NCBI RefSeq assembly: GCF_041415945.1
Contig: NZ_JBGCUS010000001.1
Coordinates: 1 to 64,000, forward strand
Length of the DNA stretch: 64,000 nucleotides
From: Ancylobacter sp. IITR112
GTDB taxonomy: Bacteria > Pseudomonadota > Alphaproteobacteria > Rhizobiales > Xanthobacteraceae
Direction of reading: 5' to 3'
Part shown: one piece after another, positions 9,004-17,044 of the stretch
Position numbering within the stretch: the stretch's first letter is position 1
Layout: every line of letters begins with the position of its first letter
Notes under the pieces: generated by a model
Seen by the model: only the letters and a program-made list of their open reading frames with translations
What the model was told of the DNA's origin: nothing
Database searches by the model: none
Translations under genes and position numbers: made by a program

Positions 9004-9588
9004 TCAGGCGGCGAGTTCGCGCCCGACCAGCGTCTCCACATGCAGGAAGGCGTCGGTGGCGGCGGCCTCGATCCGCGCTTCTTCCTCGGGCGTCAGTTCC
9101 ACCTCGTTCAGCGCGGCGGTGAAGCGGCGCCAGTGCAGCGCCCGCCCTTCCGGGTGGCCGGCGAGATGGCGCGCGCCGTGCTCGGCGGTGAAGCCGAGCT
9201 TCGCCGCTTCCTTGGCGAGGATGGCGGCGCCCATATTGGAGCCTTCCACCACATAGAGCCAGCCGAGCGCTTCGGCGAGGCCGAGCGCCGGGCCGAGGTC
9301 CGCCTCGGGCGGGGTCATGCCGAGATCGGCGAAGTCCTGTTCCAGCGCGTCGAGGCGGGAGCGCTCGGCGAGGTCCGGCAGCAGCTCCTGCAGGGCGCTG
9401 TCGGCATAGAGCGTCTCCACCCGGCGGTGCAGGTGGTACTGGAACTTCAGGAAGCGGGCATAGTTCTCGGCGCTGGCGAAGGGAGCCGCCTGCATCACGC
9501 CGTTATCCACCCGCTCATGCGCGGCATTGGACACGGCCTTGAGCCGCTTGGCGCGGCTGGGCGCCTCCACTTCGGTGGCAATGGACAT
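9004..9588 (-). CDS. Biliverdin-producing heme oxygenase
   Basis: About 194 residues; opens the heme ring to release iron, giving biliverdin and CO. The start at 9588 (MSIATEVEAP) has a good GGAGCAGAGA ribosome site; a longer reading to 9630 would overlap the receptor gene. The proximal heme-ligand histidine is in SNAAHERVD (about His24). The distal-helix segment WLYVVEGSNMGAAILAKEA resembles bacterial HemO/BphO enzymes. It lies directly downstream of the receptor gene on the same strand and opposite hmuTUV, so the region holds receptor, importer and breakdown enzyme together. Confidence 0.88.
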   Translation of the reverse strand: MSIATEVEAPSRAKRLKAVSNAAHERVDNGVMQAAPFASAENYARFLKFQYHLHRRVETLYADSALQELLPDLAERSRLDALEQDFADLGMTPPEADLGPALGLAEALGWLYVVEGSNMGAAILAKEAAKLGFTAEHGARHLAGHPEGRALHWRRFTAALNEVELTPEEEARIEAAATDAFLHVETLVGRELAA

Positions 9589-9626
9589 TCTCTGCTCCTC
9601 TCGTCCCGCCCGGCGGCGGGACCGTT

Positions 9627-11858
9627 TCACTTCACATAGAGCGGGTCGGCGACGGAAGCGACCTCGCCGCCGCCAAACCGCACCGTCAGGGCTCCCTTCA
9701 CTGTCAGGCCGGCGCTCGGCAGGAAGTTCTCATACTGGGTGTACTGCTCGTCGAGCAGGTTCTCCACCGAGAGCCGCCACAGCATGTTCTCGTTGGGCTG
9801 ATAGCCGGCATAGACGCTGACAAGGTTGAAGCTGTCGGTCGGCTCGAACACCGAATTGGCCGGCAGATCGGAGGCGGTGACCGCGGCCACGGCGGTCCAG
9901 CGCACGGCGACGGTGAGCTTTTCGTCCAGGAAGCGGAAGCCCAGCGTCGTCGTCACCTGGTCCGGCTGCACGCTCGACAGCGGCTGGCCGGCATAGATGC
10001 CGGATGTCACCTCGCCTTCCGAAATCTGGCCGGCGAGACCGAGGAACCATTTGCGCGCATCATAGGTGGCCTCGAATTCGAAGCCCTTCAGCCGCGCTTC
10101 CTGAACGTTCTGATACTGCGCATAGCCCGGCACCCCCCAATTATAGGGGAAGCAGGTGTTGGGCTGGCCGGGAATGGGGCAGATCGTTCCGGTCGAGTCG
10201 CCGAACTCGACCAGCTCGATATAGTTCTCCACATCGTTCTGATAGTAGTTAAGCTTGGCGCGCAGCCTGTCGCCGGTGATGAACAGGTCGTCCTTCTTGA
10301 TGTTGATGCCGACTTCCTTGTTCTTGCCGATTTCCGCCTGCAGGCCGGGGTTGGGCAGGAAGTAGAACATCGTGCCGCCGGTGTTGAACGGCAGCGGATG
10401 CGGGCCGGAGACCAGCGCTTCGGTGACGGTCGGGGCGCGGTAGCCCTCGGCATAGGTGCCGTAGAGGGTCAGCCACGACCACGGTGTGACGCCGAGGGTG
10501 AATTTCGGCGAGAGGCGCTCGCCGCTGGTGCCGCCATCGTCGGAATTGAGCGAATAGGCGTCGTAGCGCAGCGCGGCGATGGCCTCCAGCCAGGTGGAAT
10601 AATTGCCCTTCCACTGCACGAAGGCGCCGCCGACCCCGCGATCGCCCGAGGGATTGTAGCCCTCGCCGAAGCCGTAATCGTCGGTGTTGTCGATCTGGTC
10701 CTGGAAATAGTCGCCGCCGAAGGTGATGGCGTTGTTCCAGCCGGCGGCCGAGAAGCGGCTGGTATTGTTGGCGTCGAAGCCCACCGTGTCGATGACGAAG
10801 CTGCGCGGATCGCCCACCGCGCCGGTGATCGGGTTGGAGGAGCCGGAAACCTTCACCTGATCCTGGTCGACCTGGTTCCAATAGACCGAGCTGCGCCAGT
10901 CGAACAGGTTGTCTTCCGGATTCTGGTAGTTCCAGGCGGCCGTTACTGTGCGGTTGGTCGCCTGCGTCGAGTAGGACGTGGCCGCATTGGCGTCTGCGCT
11001 GGTGGTGAACTGCGTGTCGTAGTTCAGCGCGGAGAGCTTGATCTCGTGGAAATCGGCCGGGCGGAAGGTCGCCTTGGCGATGCCGGTCCAGGTCTCGTAG
11101 CCGCTGTCGGGCACCACGTCGCCATTGCCGTCATGGTAATTGTCGGCGTCGCGATAGGTGCCGCCGACGAACAGGTCGACATTCTGGCCGACCTTGGCCG
11201 CGCCGAGCACCGAGCCATAGCCCATGAAGCCATTGCCGGCGGCCTCGCCGGTGGCCTCGACGCCCCAGCTCTTGCCCGGCGCGATGATGTCCTCGGCGTC
11301 CTTGGTGCGCATGGTGACGACGCCGCCAATGGCGCCGGAACCGTAGATGTTCGACACCGGCCCGCGCACGACGTCGACATCGGCGATCAGGCCGGGCTCG
11401 ACAAAGAAGCCGCCGGCGCCGGCATGGCCGAGCTGGTTGAAGTTCTGCCGCGCCCCGTCGACGATCACCGCCACGCGGCCGAAATCCTGCAGGCCGCGAA
11501 TATTGATCTGGGTCTGGCTGGTATTGGCGTTCTGAATCGCGGTGGTACCGGGCATGCCCTGGAACAGATCCGCCGTGCGCTCCGGCATCAGCGCTTCAAG
11601 CTGCTCGGAGCGCCGCACGGTGACACCGGCCAGCGTGTCGATCCAGCTCTCGGCGGTGCGGGTGGCGACGACGGTGATGGGATCGAGCTCGACGAATTCC
11701 TCCGTCTCGACCACGGCGGCGGTGGAGGCCGGGGCCTGCGCGCTCGCCTGCTGCGCCACGGCCGGTGCGGCCGCCAGCAAAGCGAGCCAGGAAACACTCC
11801 AGCCTGCCGTCCGTGCCATTGCCGAGAGGGGGCGGGGCCCCCGATTCGTCTTGCGCAT
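9627..11858 (-). CDS. TonB-dependent heme/hemoglobin receptor
   Basis: Outer-membrane receptor of about 743 residues. ATG 11858 is preceded by GGATGGATAGAG; a start 23 codons earlier is possible but poorly supported. Order: signal peptide (ending near AVAQQA), TonB box region (ELDPITVVATR), plug domain (MPERTADLFQGMPGTTAI, INIRGLQDFGRVAVIVDGARQN, VDVVRGPVSNIYGSGAIGGVV), and a 22-strand-type barrel ending in ...VADPLYVK. The FRAP/NPNL-type barrel signatures (YRAPTVTEAL, NPGLQAEIGKNKEVGI) match heme/hemoglobin receptors. Heme as substrate is inferred from hmuTUV and the heme oxygenase beside it. The stop is 39 nt before the heme oxygenase start. Confidence 0.9.
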   Translation of the reverse strand: MRKTNRGPRPLSAMARTAGWSVSWLALLAAAPAVAQQASAQAPASTAAVVETEEFVELDPITVVATRTAESWIDTLAGVTVRRSEQLEALMPERTADLFQGMPGTTAIQNANTSQTQINIRGLQDFGRVAVIVDGARQNFNQLGHAGAGGFFVEPGLIADVDVVRGPVSNIYGSGAIGGVVTMRTKDAEDIIAPGKSWGVEATGEAAGNGFMGYGSVLGAAKVGQNVDLFVGGTYRDADNYHDGNGDVVPDSGYETWTGIAKATFRPADFHEIKLSALNYDTQFTTSADANAATSYSTQATNRTVTAAWNYQNPEDNLFDWRSSVYWNQVDQDQVKVSGSSNPITGAVGDPRSFVIDTVGFDANNTSRFSAAGWNNAITFGGDYFQDQIDNTDDYGFGEGYNPSGDRGVGGAFVQWKGNYSTWLEAIAALRYDAYSLNSDDGGTSGERLSPKFTLGVTPWSWLTLYGTYAEGYRAPTVTEALVSGPHPLPFNTGGTMFYFLPNPGLQAEIGKNKEVGINIKKDDLFITGDRLRAKLNYYQNDVENYIELVEFGDSTGTICPIPGQPNTCFPYNWGVPGYAQYQNVQEARLKGFEFEATYDARKWFLGLAGQISEGEVTSGIYAGQPLSSVQPDQVTTTLGFRFLDEKLTVAVRWTAVAAVTASDLPANSVFEPTDSFNLVSVYAGYQPNENMLWRLSVENLLDEQYTQYENFLPSAGLTVKGALTVRFGGGEVASVADPLYVK

Positions 11859-12493
11859 CTCTATCCATCCCCAATCGCGCGTCCGCCGGACGACACGACT
11901 TCCCCAGCGGACGCCGGGAGTCCGCATCCCTGTCCGGCGCCGCCGAACGCAGAGTTAATTTCGAGGCTGGACGGTTAAGGTAAGTAAATCATTGAGTCAA
12001 ATCACGTATTCATTTGATTTTTATAACTTAAAAACTGATTGAAGGATTATAGATATTCCAGAATATGGCCAGATTGCCTCCGTTCCAAGCTGAGACATCG
12101 TATTGAATTATATTAATTCGAGTGTAGTGCGACGATGGTGCTCGGAATGCCGCGCGTGCAAGGGTCCGCGGGCCGGGACCGCAGGCTTGCGCGGACCCCA
12201 ACGCAGCGGACGGCGGAGCGCGCCGCCCTGGCGCGCCCGCCGTGAGCCTCACCCACACGCGCCGAGCCGAGGCGCTGGACACGGCGAGGCCGGGGGCGGC
12301 GTGCCGCCGGCGAATCGGTGGCGCCCTTTGTAGGTGGGCACGGTGATACGGCGCTCAGCCTTCGCGCGGCGCGCGCTCGCAGGTGCGCCGCGCCGGCGCC
12401 TACTGCCGGCCGTCCCTCGGCTCGTGGTAACAGCAAGGGGAAGCGCAGAGGGCCGTGATCTCGGCAGCGCGGCGGGCGCGGAGAGGATGAGCG
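11859..12493. other. Long intergenic region with AT-rich receptor promoter
   Basis: About 635 bases with no convincing gene. The part next to the receptor (about 11,950-12,125) is strikingly AT-rich in a GC-rich genome and probably holds the iron-responsive promoter. It contains a perfect inverted repeat ATATTC-CA-GAATAT at 12,053-12,066. The remainder up to 12,493 is very GC-rich; small open frames there lack ribosome sites and codon bias. Confidence 0.55.
12053..12066. promoter_or_regulatory. Perfect 14-bp inverted repeat, possible operator
   Basis: ATATTC, CA, GAATAT: a perfect dyad inside the AT-rich region about 195 bp upstream of the receptor start. Its shape is compatible with a dimeric repressor site such as an iron regulator, but it does not clearly match the Irr, RirA or Fur consensus. 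Confidence 0.35.
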
Positions 12494-13240
12494 ATGAAGG
12501 ACAGCGTGCGGATCGTGATTATCGCCCTTGCCAATGTGCTGCTCGGCATCTGCATCGGCTTTGCGCTCGCCGCCAGTTTCTGGGATCGGCTGCTGGTCGG
12601 GATCAATGACGCCAACATCTCGAACTGGCTCGGCTTCACCGGGGCGATCCTCGCCGCCCTCGCCACCGTCACCGCCGGCGCGCTCACCTATATCGGCGTG
12701 CTCTACAGCCATTCCGCCAGCACGCGCGACGATGCTGTGCGCCGGATCACCGGCTATCTCGCCACCTTGCGCAATCTTTATGCGAACTGGCTCGAACTGA
12801 AGGACATGCCGGAGAGCGACACGAGCCGGCCGCTCAAGGTTCACACGTTGGAGAGCGAACTCGTGCGGCCGGAGGTCACGGTCGCCCTGTATGATTCCAT
12901 CCTGCAGGAGGATCAGGTGCCGGTCTTCGTGTTCTGCAACACGCTGCGCGTCGCGCTGACCGCCGGGCACCCGCACCAGCACAATGCGGCGGCGATCGTG
13001 CTCTACATCTTCGAGGATGTCACGCGGGCCTTGACCATCCGCAAGCGGCTGCTGGAGGAGGGAACCCCGCTGCGCAAGGTGCAGGGAACCAAGTTCCTGA
13101 CGCCCGAGCCCTATATAAAGGCGCTCTCCGATGGCCAGACGCAGGATCTGGCGGCAAAGAAGGCCTGGGTGTTCGCTGAGCCGGAACAAACGTCGCCGGC
13201 CCTGCCGGAGGCGCCGATTTCGCTGGCAAGCCGGTCCTAG
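12494..13240 (+). CDS. Two-helix membrane protein of unknown function
   Basis: A 248-residue protein I do not recognise. Two hydrophobic helices lie near the N-terminus (VIIALANVLLGICIGFALAAS and, after a short loop, WLGFTGAILAALATVTAGALTYIGVLYS). They are followed by a long cytoplasmic part rich in charged residues with a conserved-looking SASTRDDAVRRITGYLATLRNLYANW segment. The layout resembles small bacterial membrane proteins with a C-terminal helical domain. It stands alone, with a perfect hairpin overlapping its last codons. Confidence 0.6.
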   Translation: MKDSVRIVIIALANVLLGICIGFALAASFWDRLLVGINDANISNWLGFTGAILAALATVTAGALTYIGVLYSHSASTRDDAVRRITGYLATLRNLYANWLELKDMPESDTSRPLKVHTLESELVRPEVTVALYDSILQEDQVPVFVFCNTLRVALTAGHPHQHNAAAIVLYIFEDVTRALTIRKRLLEEGTPLRKVQGTKFLTPEPYIKALSDGQTQDLAAKKAWVFAEPEQTSPALPEAPISLASRS

Positions 13241-13280
13241 AGCCGTTCCGGGGAATTCATATCCAGCGGAACGGCTCTAG
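13237..13280. repeat. CTAGAGC-type intergenic palindrome (14-bp perfect stem)
   Basis: CTAGAGCCGTTCCG (13,237-13,250) and its exact complement (13,267-13,280), with a 16-nt loop. The left arm includes the TAG stop codon of the preceding gene. The CTAGAGC ends also bound the element at 15.6 kb. This resembles the RIME-like palindromes scattered in rhizobial genomes; it may also act as a transcription terminator. Confidence 0.7.
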
Positions 13281-13525
13281 CTCTCCGATGGTACGCCATT
13301 TCTATCGCAAGACCGCTCTGCGCTATTGCGGCAACGACTGGCGCCGGCCGCCGCGCCGGTTTCCCCGCCTGGCAAGCCGGAGATACAGCGAGATGTGGCT
13401 GACGCTGCGCTGGAAAATGGCGCACTGACGTGGATGAAAGTGAGAACTAGGTTTTCGCTGCGGCTCTCTGGGTGCAGAGCTGGCTCGAAGCCGAAGGACG
13501 CATGCCGACATCTTCAAGTGGCAGA

Positions 13526-14449
13526 TCAGATGCCCTGACGGCCCGCCATCTCCCGCGCCATTGTGAGGAACGCCTTGACGCCCGCCGATAGATTCCGGCG
13601 GCCGGGGTAATACAGACAAAGTCCGGGATAGGGGGGAGTCCAATCTTCCAATACCCGGATCAGATGGCCCGCCTCGATATCGGCAAGAACGCTCTGCTCC
13701 ATGAAGTAGCCAATGCCGATATTCTCCAGCACAGCGGTTCGGGCAAGGCTGGCTTCGTCGAGGATGAGGGGACCCTGCACGTCGATCTGGACGGCCTCCC
13801 CATCCTTCTCGACCCGCCAGCGGAACAGTGAACCGTCCGGCAGCCTCACACGGATGCAGCGGTGGTTGAACAGGTCAGGCGGAACGCGCGGCCTCTCATG
13901 CCGGGCGAAATAATCGGCCGAGCCGACGATGGCGTGACGCTGCGGCCGCCCGAGCGGCAAGGCGATCATGTCGGTGGGAACCAGCCCGGCGACACGCACG
14001 CCGAGGTCGAACCCCTCGGCGACGACGTCGATCAAGCGCCCCTCGGTGACGAGATCCACGTTCATGTCGGGGTAGCGACGCACAAATTCCAGCACCAGCG
14101 GCGAGAGAATGGCGCGGGCGGCAAAGGGCGCGGCGTTGATCCGGATCGTTCCGGACAGGGTCTCGCGCTGCGAACGCACCGCCTCCAGCGCGCCGTGAAT
14201 GTCCTGCAGCGGCGGCCCCACCTGCTCCACAAACAGCTTGCCCGCTTCGGTCAAGGCCACGCTGCGGGTGGTGCGGTTGAACAGGCGGACGCCGAGGCTC
14301 GCTTCGAGCTTGCCGACGGCGTGGCTGAGCGCGGTGGTCGACATGCCGAGATCGATCGCGGCGGCGCGGAAGGTGCCGCGCCGGGCGATGGCGAGGATGG
14401 CATCCAGTTCGCTCAAGCCAGCGCGGTTCATTGTCCCGAAAATCGCCAT
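13526..14449 (-). CDS. LysR-family transcriptional regulator
   Basis: Typical 307-residue LysR regulator: winged HTH at the N-terminus ([50 protein letters not shown]) followed by a substrate-binding domain ([16 protein letters not shown]...). Starts at 14,449 or at ATG 14,431 (MNRAGLSEL) are both possible. It is transcribed away from a SnoaL-like gene and an SDR gene, and by analogy with other LysR pairs probably controls them. The 83-bp space between the divergent starts holds an inverted repeat. Confidence 0.9.
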   Translation of the reverse strand: MAIFGTMNRAGLSELDAILAIARRGTFRAAAIDLGMSTTALSHAVGKLEASLGVRLFNRTTRSVALTEAGKLFVEQVGPPLQDIHGALEAVRSQRETLSGTIRINAAPFAARAILSPLVLEFVRRYPDMNVDLVTEGRLIDVVAEGFDLGVRVAGLVPTDMIALPLGRPQRHAIVGSADYFARHERPRVPPDLFNHRCIRVRLPDGSLFRWRVEKDGEAVQIDVQGPLILDEASLARTAVLENIGIGYFMEQSVLADIEAGHLIRVLEDWTPPYPGLCLYYPGRRNLSAGVKAFLTMAREMAGRQGI

Positions 14450-14496
14450 ACCAGATACCGCTTTGTCCCACTTATGCGGGTAAACGTCGAGACCTA

Positions 14497-14524
14497 TCCT
14501 GACAACCAGACATCCCAGTCAGGA
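14497..14524. promoter_or_regulatory. Inverted repeat in the LysR/SnoaL divergent promoter
   Basis: TCCTGAC at 14,497-14,503 and GTCAGGA at 14,518-14,524, a perfect 7-bp dyad with a 14-nt spacer. The right arm overlaps the AGGAG ribosome site of the SnoaL-like gene. It is a candidate binding site of the divergent LysR protein. Confidence 0.4.
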
Positions 14525-14532
14525 GCCGAACG

Positions 14533-14853
14533 ATGGATATGCCCGAGAGTGTGAAGGCCTATTTCGACGCCGAGCGTCGCAACGACCCCGATGCGCTGGT
14601 GGCGGCTTTTGCCGCCGGAGCGGTCGTGCGGGATGAGGGCGCCGTCCATGAGGGGCTGCCCGCCATCCGCCGCTGGTGGGTCGCGGCCAAGGAGAAGACC
14701 CACCACGTCACCGCCCCGATCGAGTTGTCCGGAGGGGGCGACAAGGTTTCCGTCTGCGCGCTGGTGTCAGGCGATTTCCCCAACAGCCCGGCCACGCTCG
14801 ATTTCGCCTTCACCATCGAGCGGGGCAAGATCGTCGCGCTGGAGATCGGCTGA
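14533..14853 (+). CDS. SnoaL-like (NTF2-fold) protein
   Basis: A 106-residue cone-shaped NTF2-fold protein of the SnoaL-like group ([39 protein letters not shown], ...[18 protein letters not shown]). Such proteins may be isomerases or hydrolases or bind small hydrophobic molecules. The substrate cannot be told from sequence. The stop codon overlaps the ATG of the following SDR gene (TGATG), so the two are translationally coupled. Confidence 0.85.
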   Translation: MDMPESVKAYFDAERRNDPDALVAAFAAGAVVRDEGAVHEGLPAIRRWWVAAKEKTHHVTAPIELSGGGDKVSVCALVSGDFPNSPATLDFAFTIERGKIVALEIG

Positions 14854-15632
14854 TGACCGACTTCCTTAATCTCGATGGCAAGCGCGCCCTGATCACGGCG
14901 GGAACGAAGGGGGCCGGCGCAGCGACGCTCGACCTGTTCCGCGCGCTCGGTGCCAGGGTGCTGACGACGGCCCGCTCGCGCCCCGAAGAGTTGCCCGCGG
15001 AGCTCTTCATTGCGGCGGACCTCACCACCGGGGAGGGCTGCGCGCGCGTGGCCGAGGCGACCCGCCGGCGGCTGGGCGGCGTGGACATCATCGTCCATAT
15101 GCTCGGCGGGTCCTCGGCGCCGGGGGGCGGCTTTGCCGCGCTCACCGATGCCCTGTGGCAGCAGGAACTCGATCTCAGCCTGCTGCCGGCCGTCCGGCTG
15201 GATCGGCAGCTGGTTCCGGGCATGGTCGAGCGCGGAAGCGGCGTCGTGATCCATGTCTCGTCGATCCAGCACGTCTTGCCGCTCCCGGAATCGACAACGG
15301 CCTATGCCGCCGCGAAGGCCGCGCTCTCGACCTACAGCAAGGCCCTATCGAAGGAAGTATCCCCGAAAGGCGTCCGCGTGGTGCGCGTCGCGCCGGGATG
15401 GATCGAGACGGAAGCCGCCGAACGGCTCGTCCAGCGTTTGGCCGAGCAGGCCGGCACGGATTATGCGGGCGGGAAGAAGATCATCATGGACGGTCTGGGC
15501 GGCATTCCGCTCGGCCGCCCCGCCAAGCCGGACGAAGTGGCCAGCCTCGTCGCCTTTCTCGCCTCGGACCGCGCGGCGGCGATCACCGGCAGCGAATATC
15601 TCATTGACGGCGGCACGGTTCCCACCTGCTAG
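14853..15632 (+). CDS. Short-chain dehydrogenase/reductase
   Basis: Classical SDR of 259 residues. The ATG at 14,853 overlaps the upstream stop; longer in-frame readings cover the neighbouring gene. The nucleotide-binding turn is TAGTKGAG (about residues 14-21), an altered TGxxxGxG. The catalytic Tyr151 and Lys155 are in YAAAK, and a VSS segment supplies the serine. The C-terminus ends [16 protein letters not shown], a typical SDR end. It probably oxidises or reduces a small alcohol or ketone in a pathway controlled by the divergent LysR regulator. Confidence 0.9.
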   Translation: MTDFLNLDGKRALITAGTKGAGAATLDLFRALGARVLTTARSRPEELPAELFIAADLTTGEGCARVAEATRRRLGGVDIIVHMLGGSSAPGGGFAALTDALWQQELDLSLLPAVRLDRQLVPGMVERGSGVVIHVSSIQHVLPLPESTTAYAAAKAALSTYSKALSKEVSPKGVRVVRVAPGWIETEAAERLVQRLAEQAGTDYAGGKKIIMDGLGGIPLGRPAKPDEVASLVAFLASDRAAAITGSEYLIDGGTVPTC

Positions 15633-15743
15633 AGCACGTTCCGATCTGATTGCCTCGCAATCAGATCGGTAAAACGTCCTCTATCCCGTTCAGAGACTGA
15701 TTCAGCGATCAGGTTGATTCAATCTGATCGGATGAGGCTCTAG
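15629..15743. repeat. RIME-like intergenic mosaic element
   Basis: A 115-bp element bounded by CTAGAGC (15,629-15,635) and its complement GCTCTAG (15,737-15,743). Inside are further dyads: GATCTGATT...AATCAGATC separated by 7 nt, and related GATCAGG/AATCTGATC segments. The left boundary contains the SDR stop codon, as at 13.2 kb. The nested palindromes resemble rhizobial intergenic mosaic repeats. Confidence 0.7.
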
Positions 15744-15793
15744 GCCCGGGCCGAATAAACCGCGTGCCGCCTGGAGAAAATCCGTACCGGACG

Positions 15794-15819
15794 GGAATAA
15801 GCGGCGCGGCACGGAGTCC
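15794..15819 (+). promoter_or_regulatory. ECF-type promoter (GGAATAA-N13-GAGTC), copy 1
   Basis: GGAATAA at 15,794-15,800 and GAGTC at 15,814-15,818. The spacing is the same as at 23,157-23,182 and 23,272-23,297. The next 40 bases also resemble the leader of the DUF305 gene, including a CGAAGGAGAA ribosome site and an ATGCGACA start. The likely reader is the ECF factor encoded at 25.4 kb. Confidence 0.6.
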
Positions 15820-15857
15820 ATCCTTCAGACGCCACCAAGCCGCCGAAGGAGAACGCC

Positions 15858-15899
15858 ATGCGACACCGCAAAACACGCGAGGCGCGATTGATCGGCTGA
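15858..15899 (+). other. 13-codon leader or gene remnant behind ECF promoter copy 1
   Basis: ATGCGACACCGC...TGA encodes MRHRKTREARLIG. The ribosome site and first codons match those of the DUF305 gene (MRQRH...), but the frame closes after 13 codons. It looks like the head of a lost DUF305-like gene, or a short leader ahead of the hydrolase at 16,065. The whole 15,744-16,064 stretch has no other credible gene. Confidence 0.35.
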
Positions 15900-16064
15900 C
15901 CACCCCCAGCGGCAGCGCTGGGCCGATCTCGACATCTACCTCACCAAGTAATGGCCACGTAACCGCGGAAGTCGTTTCCGCGATTGCAGTTGTGCGCGGC
16001 CGTCACAGCCGCGGATCACACAGACTTTCCGATAATGGTATCGGTCAAGAGAAGGAAAAGCCTC

Positions 16065-16856
16065 ATGAACACCAAGACAAGAAACATCCTTGCCGCGACT
16101 GCGGCCGCCGCCGCCGTCCTCGGCATGGACCCGGCGCGCGCGGCCGACCCCATCCCGCAGAGCCAGGCCGTCAAGAACGTCGTGCTTGTGCACGGGGCGT
16201 TCGCCGACGGCTCCGGCTGGCGCGGTGTCTACGACGAGCTGACCAAGCGCGGTTATCGCGTCACCATCGTCCAGAACCCGCTGACCTCGCTCGCCGACGA
16301 TGTCGCGGCCACCACGCGCGTGCTGGAACGGCAGAGCGGCCCGGCCATTCTCGTCGGGCATTCCTGGGGCGGCACGGTGATTACCGAGGCCGGCGACAAT
16401 CCGAAAGTGGCGGGGCTCGTCTATGTCTCCGCGCTCTCGCCCGACGCGGGGGAGACGACCGGCCAGCAATATGAAGGCTTTGCGCCGGCCACCGAATTCG
16501 TGCTCGACAAGGCGGAGGACGGCTTCGCCTTCGTCGACCGCGAGAAATTCAAGGCCGGCTTCGCTCATGATGCCAGCGATCAGGACGTCGCCTTCATGCG
16601 GGACTCGCAGGTGCCGATCAACCTCTCCGCGTTCGGCACCAAGCTGACGACGGCGGCCTGGCGCTCCAAGCCGAGCTGGGCGGTGATCGCGACGGAGGAC
16701 AAGGCGTTCGACCAGGCGATGCTGCTGCACATGGCCAAGCGGATCGGTGCCGACATCACTACGGTCTCCGCCAGTCATGCGCTCTTCATGACCCAGCCAA
16801 AGGTCGTCGCCGACACGATCGACAAGGCGGCGCGGACGGTTTCCAAGCAGCCGTGA
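16065..16856 (+). CDS. Exported alpha/beta hydrolase
   Basis: About 263 residues from ATG 16,065, which has an AGAAGGAAAAG ribosome site; an earlier in-frame start would spoil the signal peptide (MNTKTRNILAATAAAAAVLGMDPARAADP). It has the esterase-type alpha/beta fold with the oxyanion segment VLVHGAFADGSGW, nucleophile elbow GHSWGG, and a late histidine in SASHALFMTQP. It resembles the large family of periplasmic alpha/beta hydrolases often annotated as salicylate or aryl esterases. It may be transcribed from the ECF-type promoter 245 bp upstream; the substrate is unknown. Confidence 0.85.
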   Translation: MNTKTRNILAATAAAAAVLGMDPARAADPIPQSQAVKNVVLVHGAFADGSGWRGVYDELTKRGYRVTIVQNPLTSLADDVAATTRVLERQSGPAILVGHSWGGTVITEAGDNPKVAGLVYVSALSPDAGETTGQQYEGFAPATEFVLDKAEDGFAFVDREKFKAGFAHDASDQDVAFMRDSQVPINLSAFGTKLTTAAWRSKPSWAVIATEDKAFDQAMLLHMAKRIGADITTVSASHALFMTQPKVVADTIDKAARTVSKQP

Positions 16857-17044
16857 ACGGTCGCTGAGGCCGCCTTGCCGGGCCGTTCCCCCGGCGCAGC
16901 GACCGCGCAGATGCGCCTGTTATCGTTTCAATCAAATCCAGCAACTCTCCCATTTTTTCGCCGCGCGCCCTATATTGCGGGATCGGTGCCCCTCCCGACC
17001 TCTTTGCCGGGGCGAGGCGCCGATCTCCGCGTGTGGGGAAGGCG

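Noticed and set aside
10605..10635. GGAATAA inside the receptor gene
   Set aside because: Lies within coding sequence, with no GAGTC at the right spacing.
10398..11978. 526-codon plus-strand frame
   Set aside because: Antisense to the TonB-dependent receptor, no domain or ribosome site.
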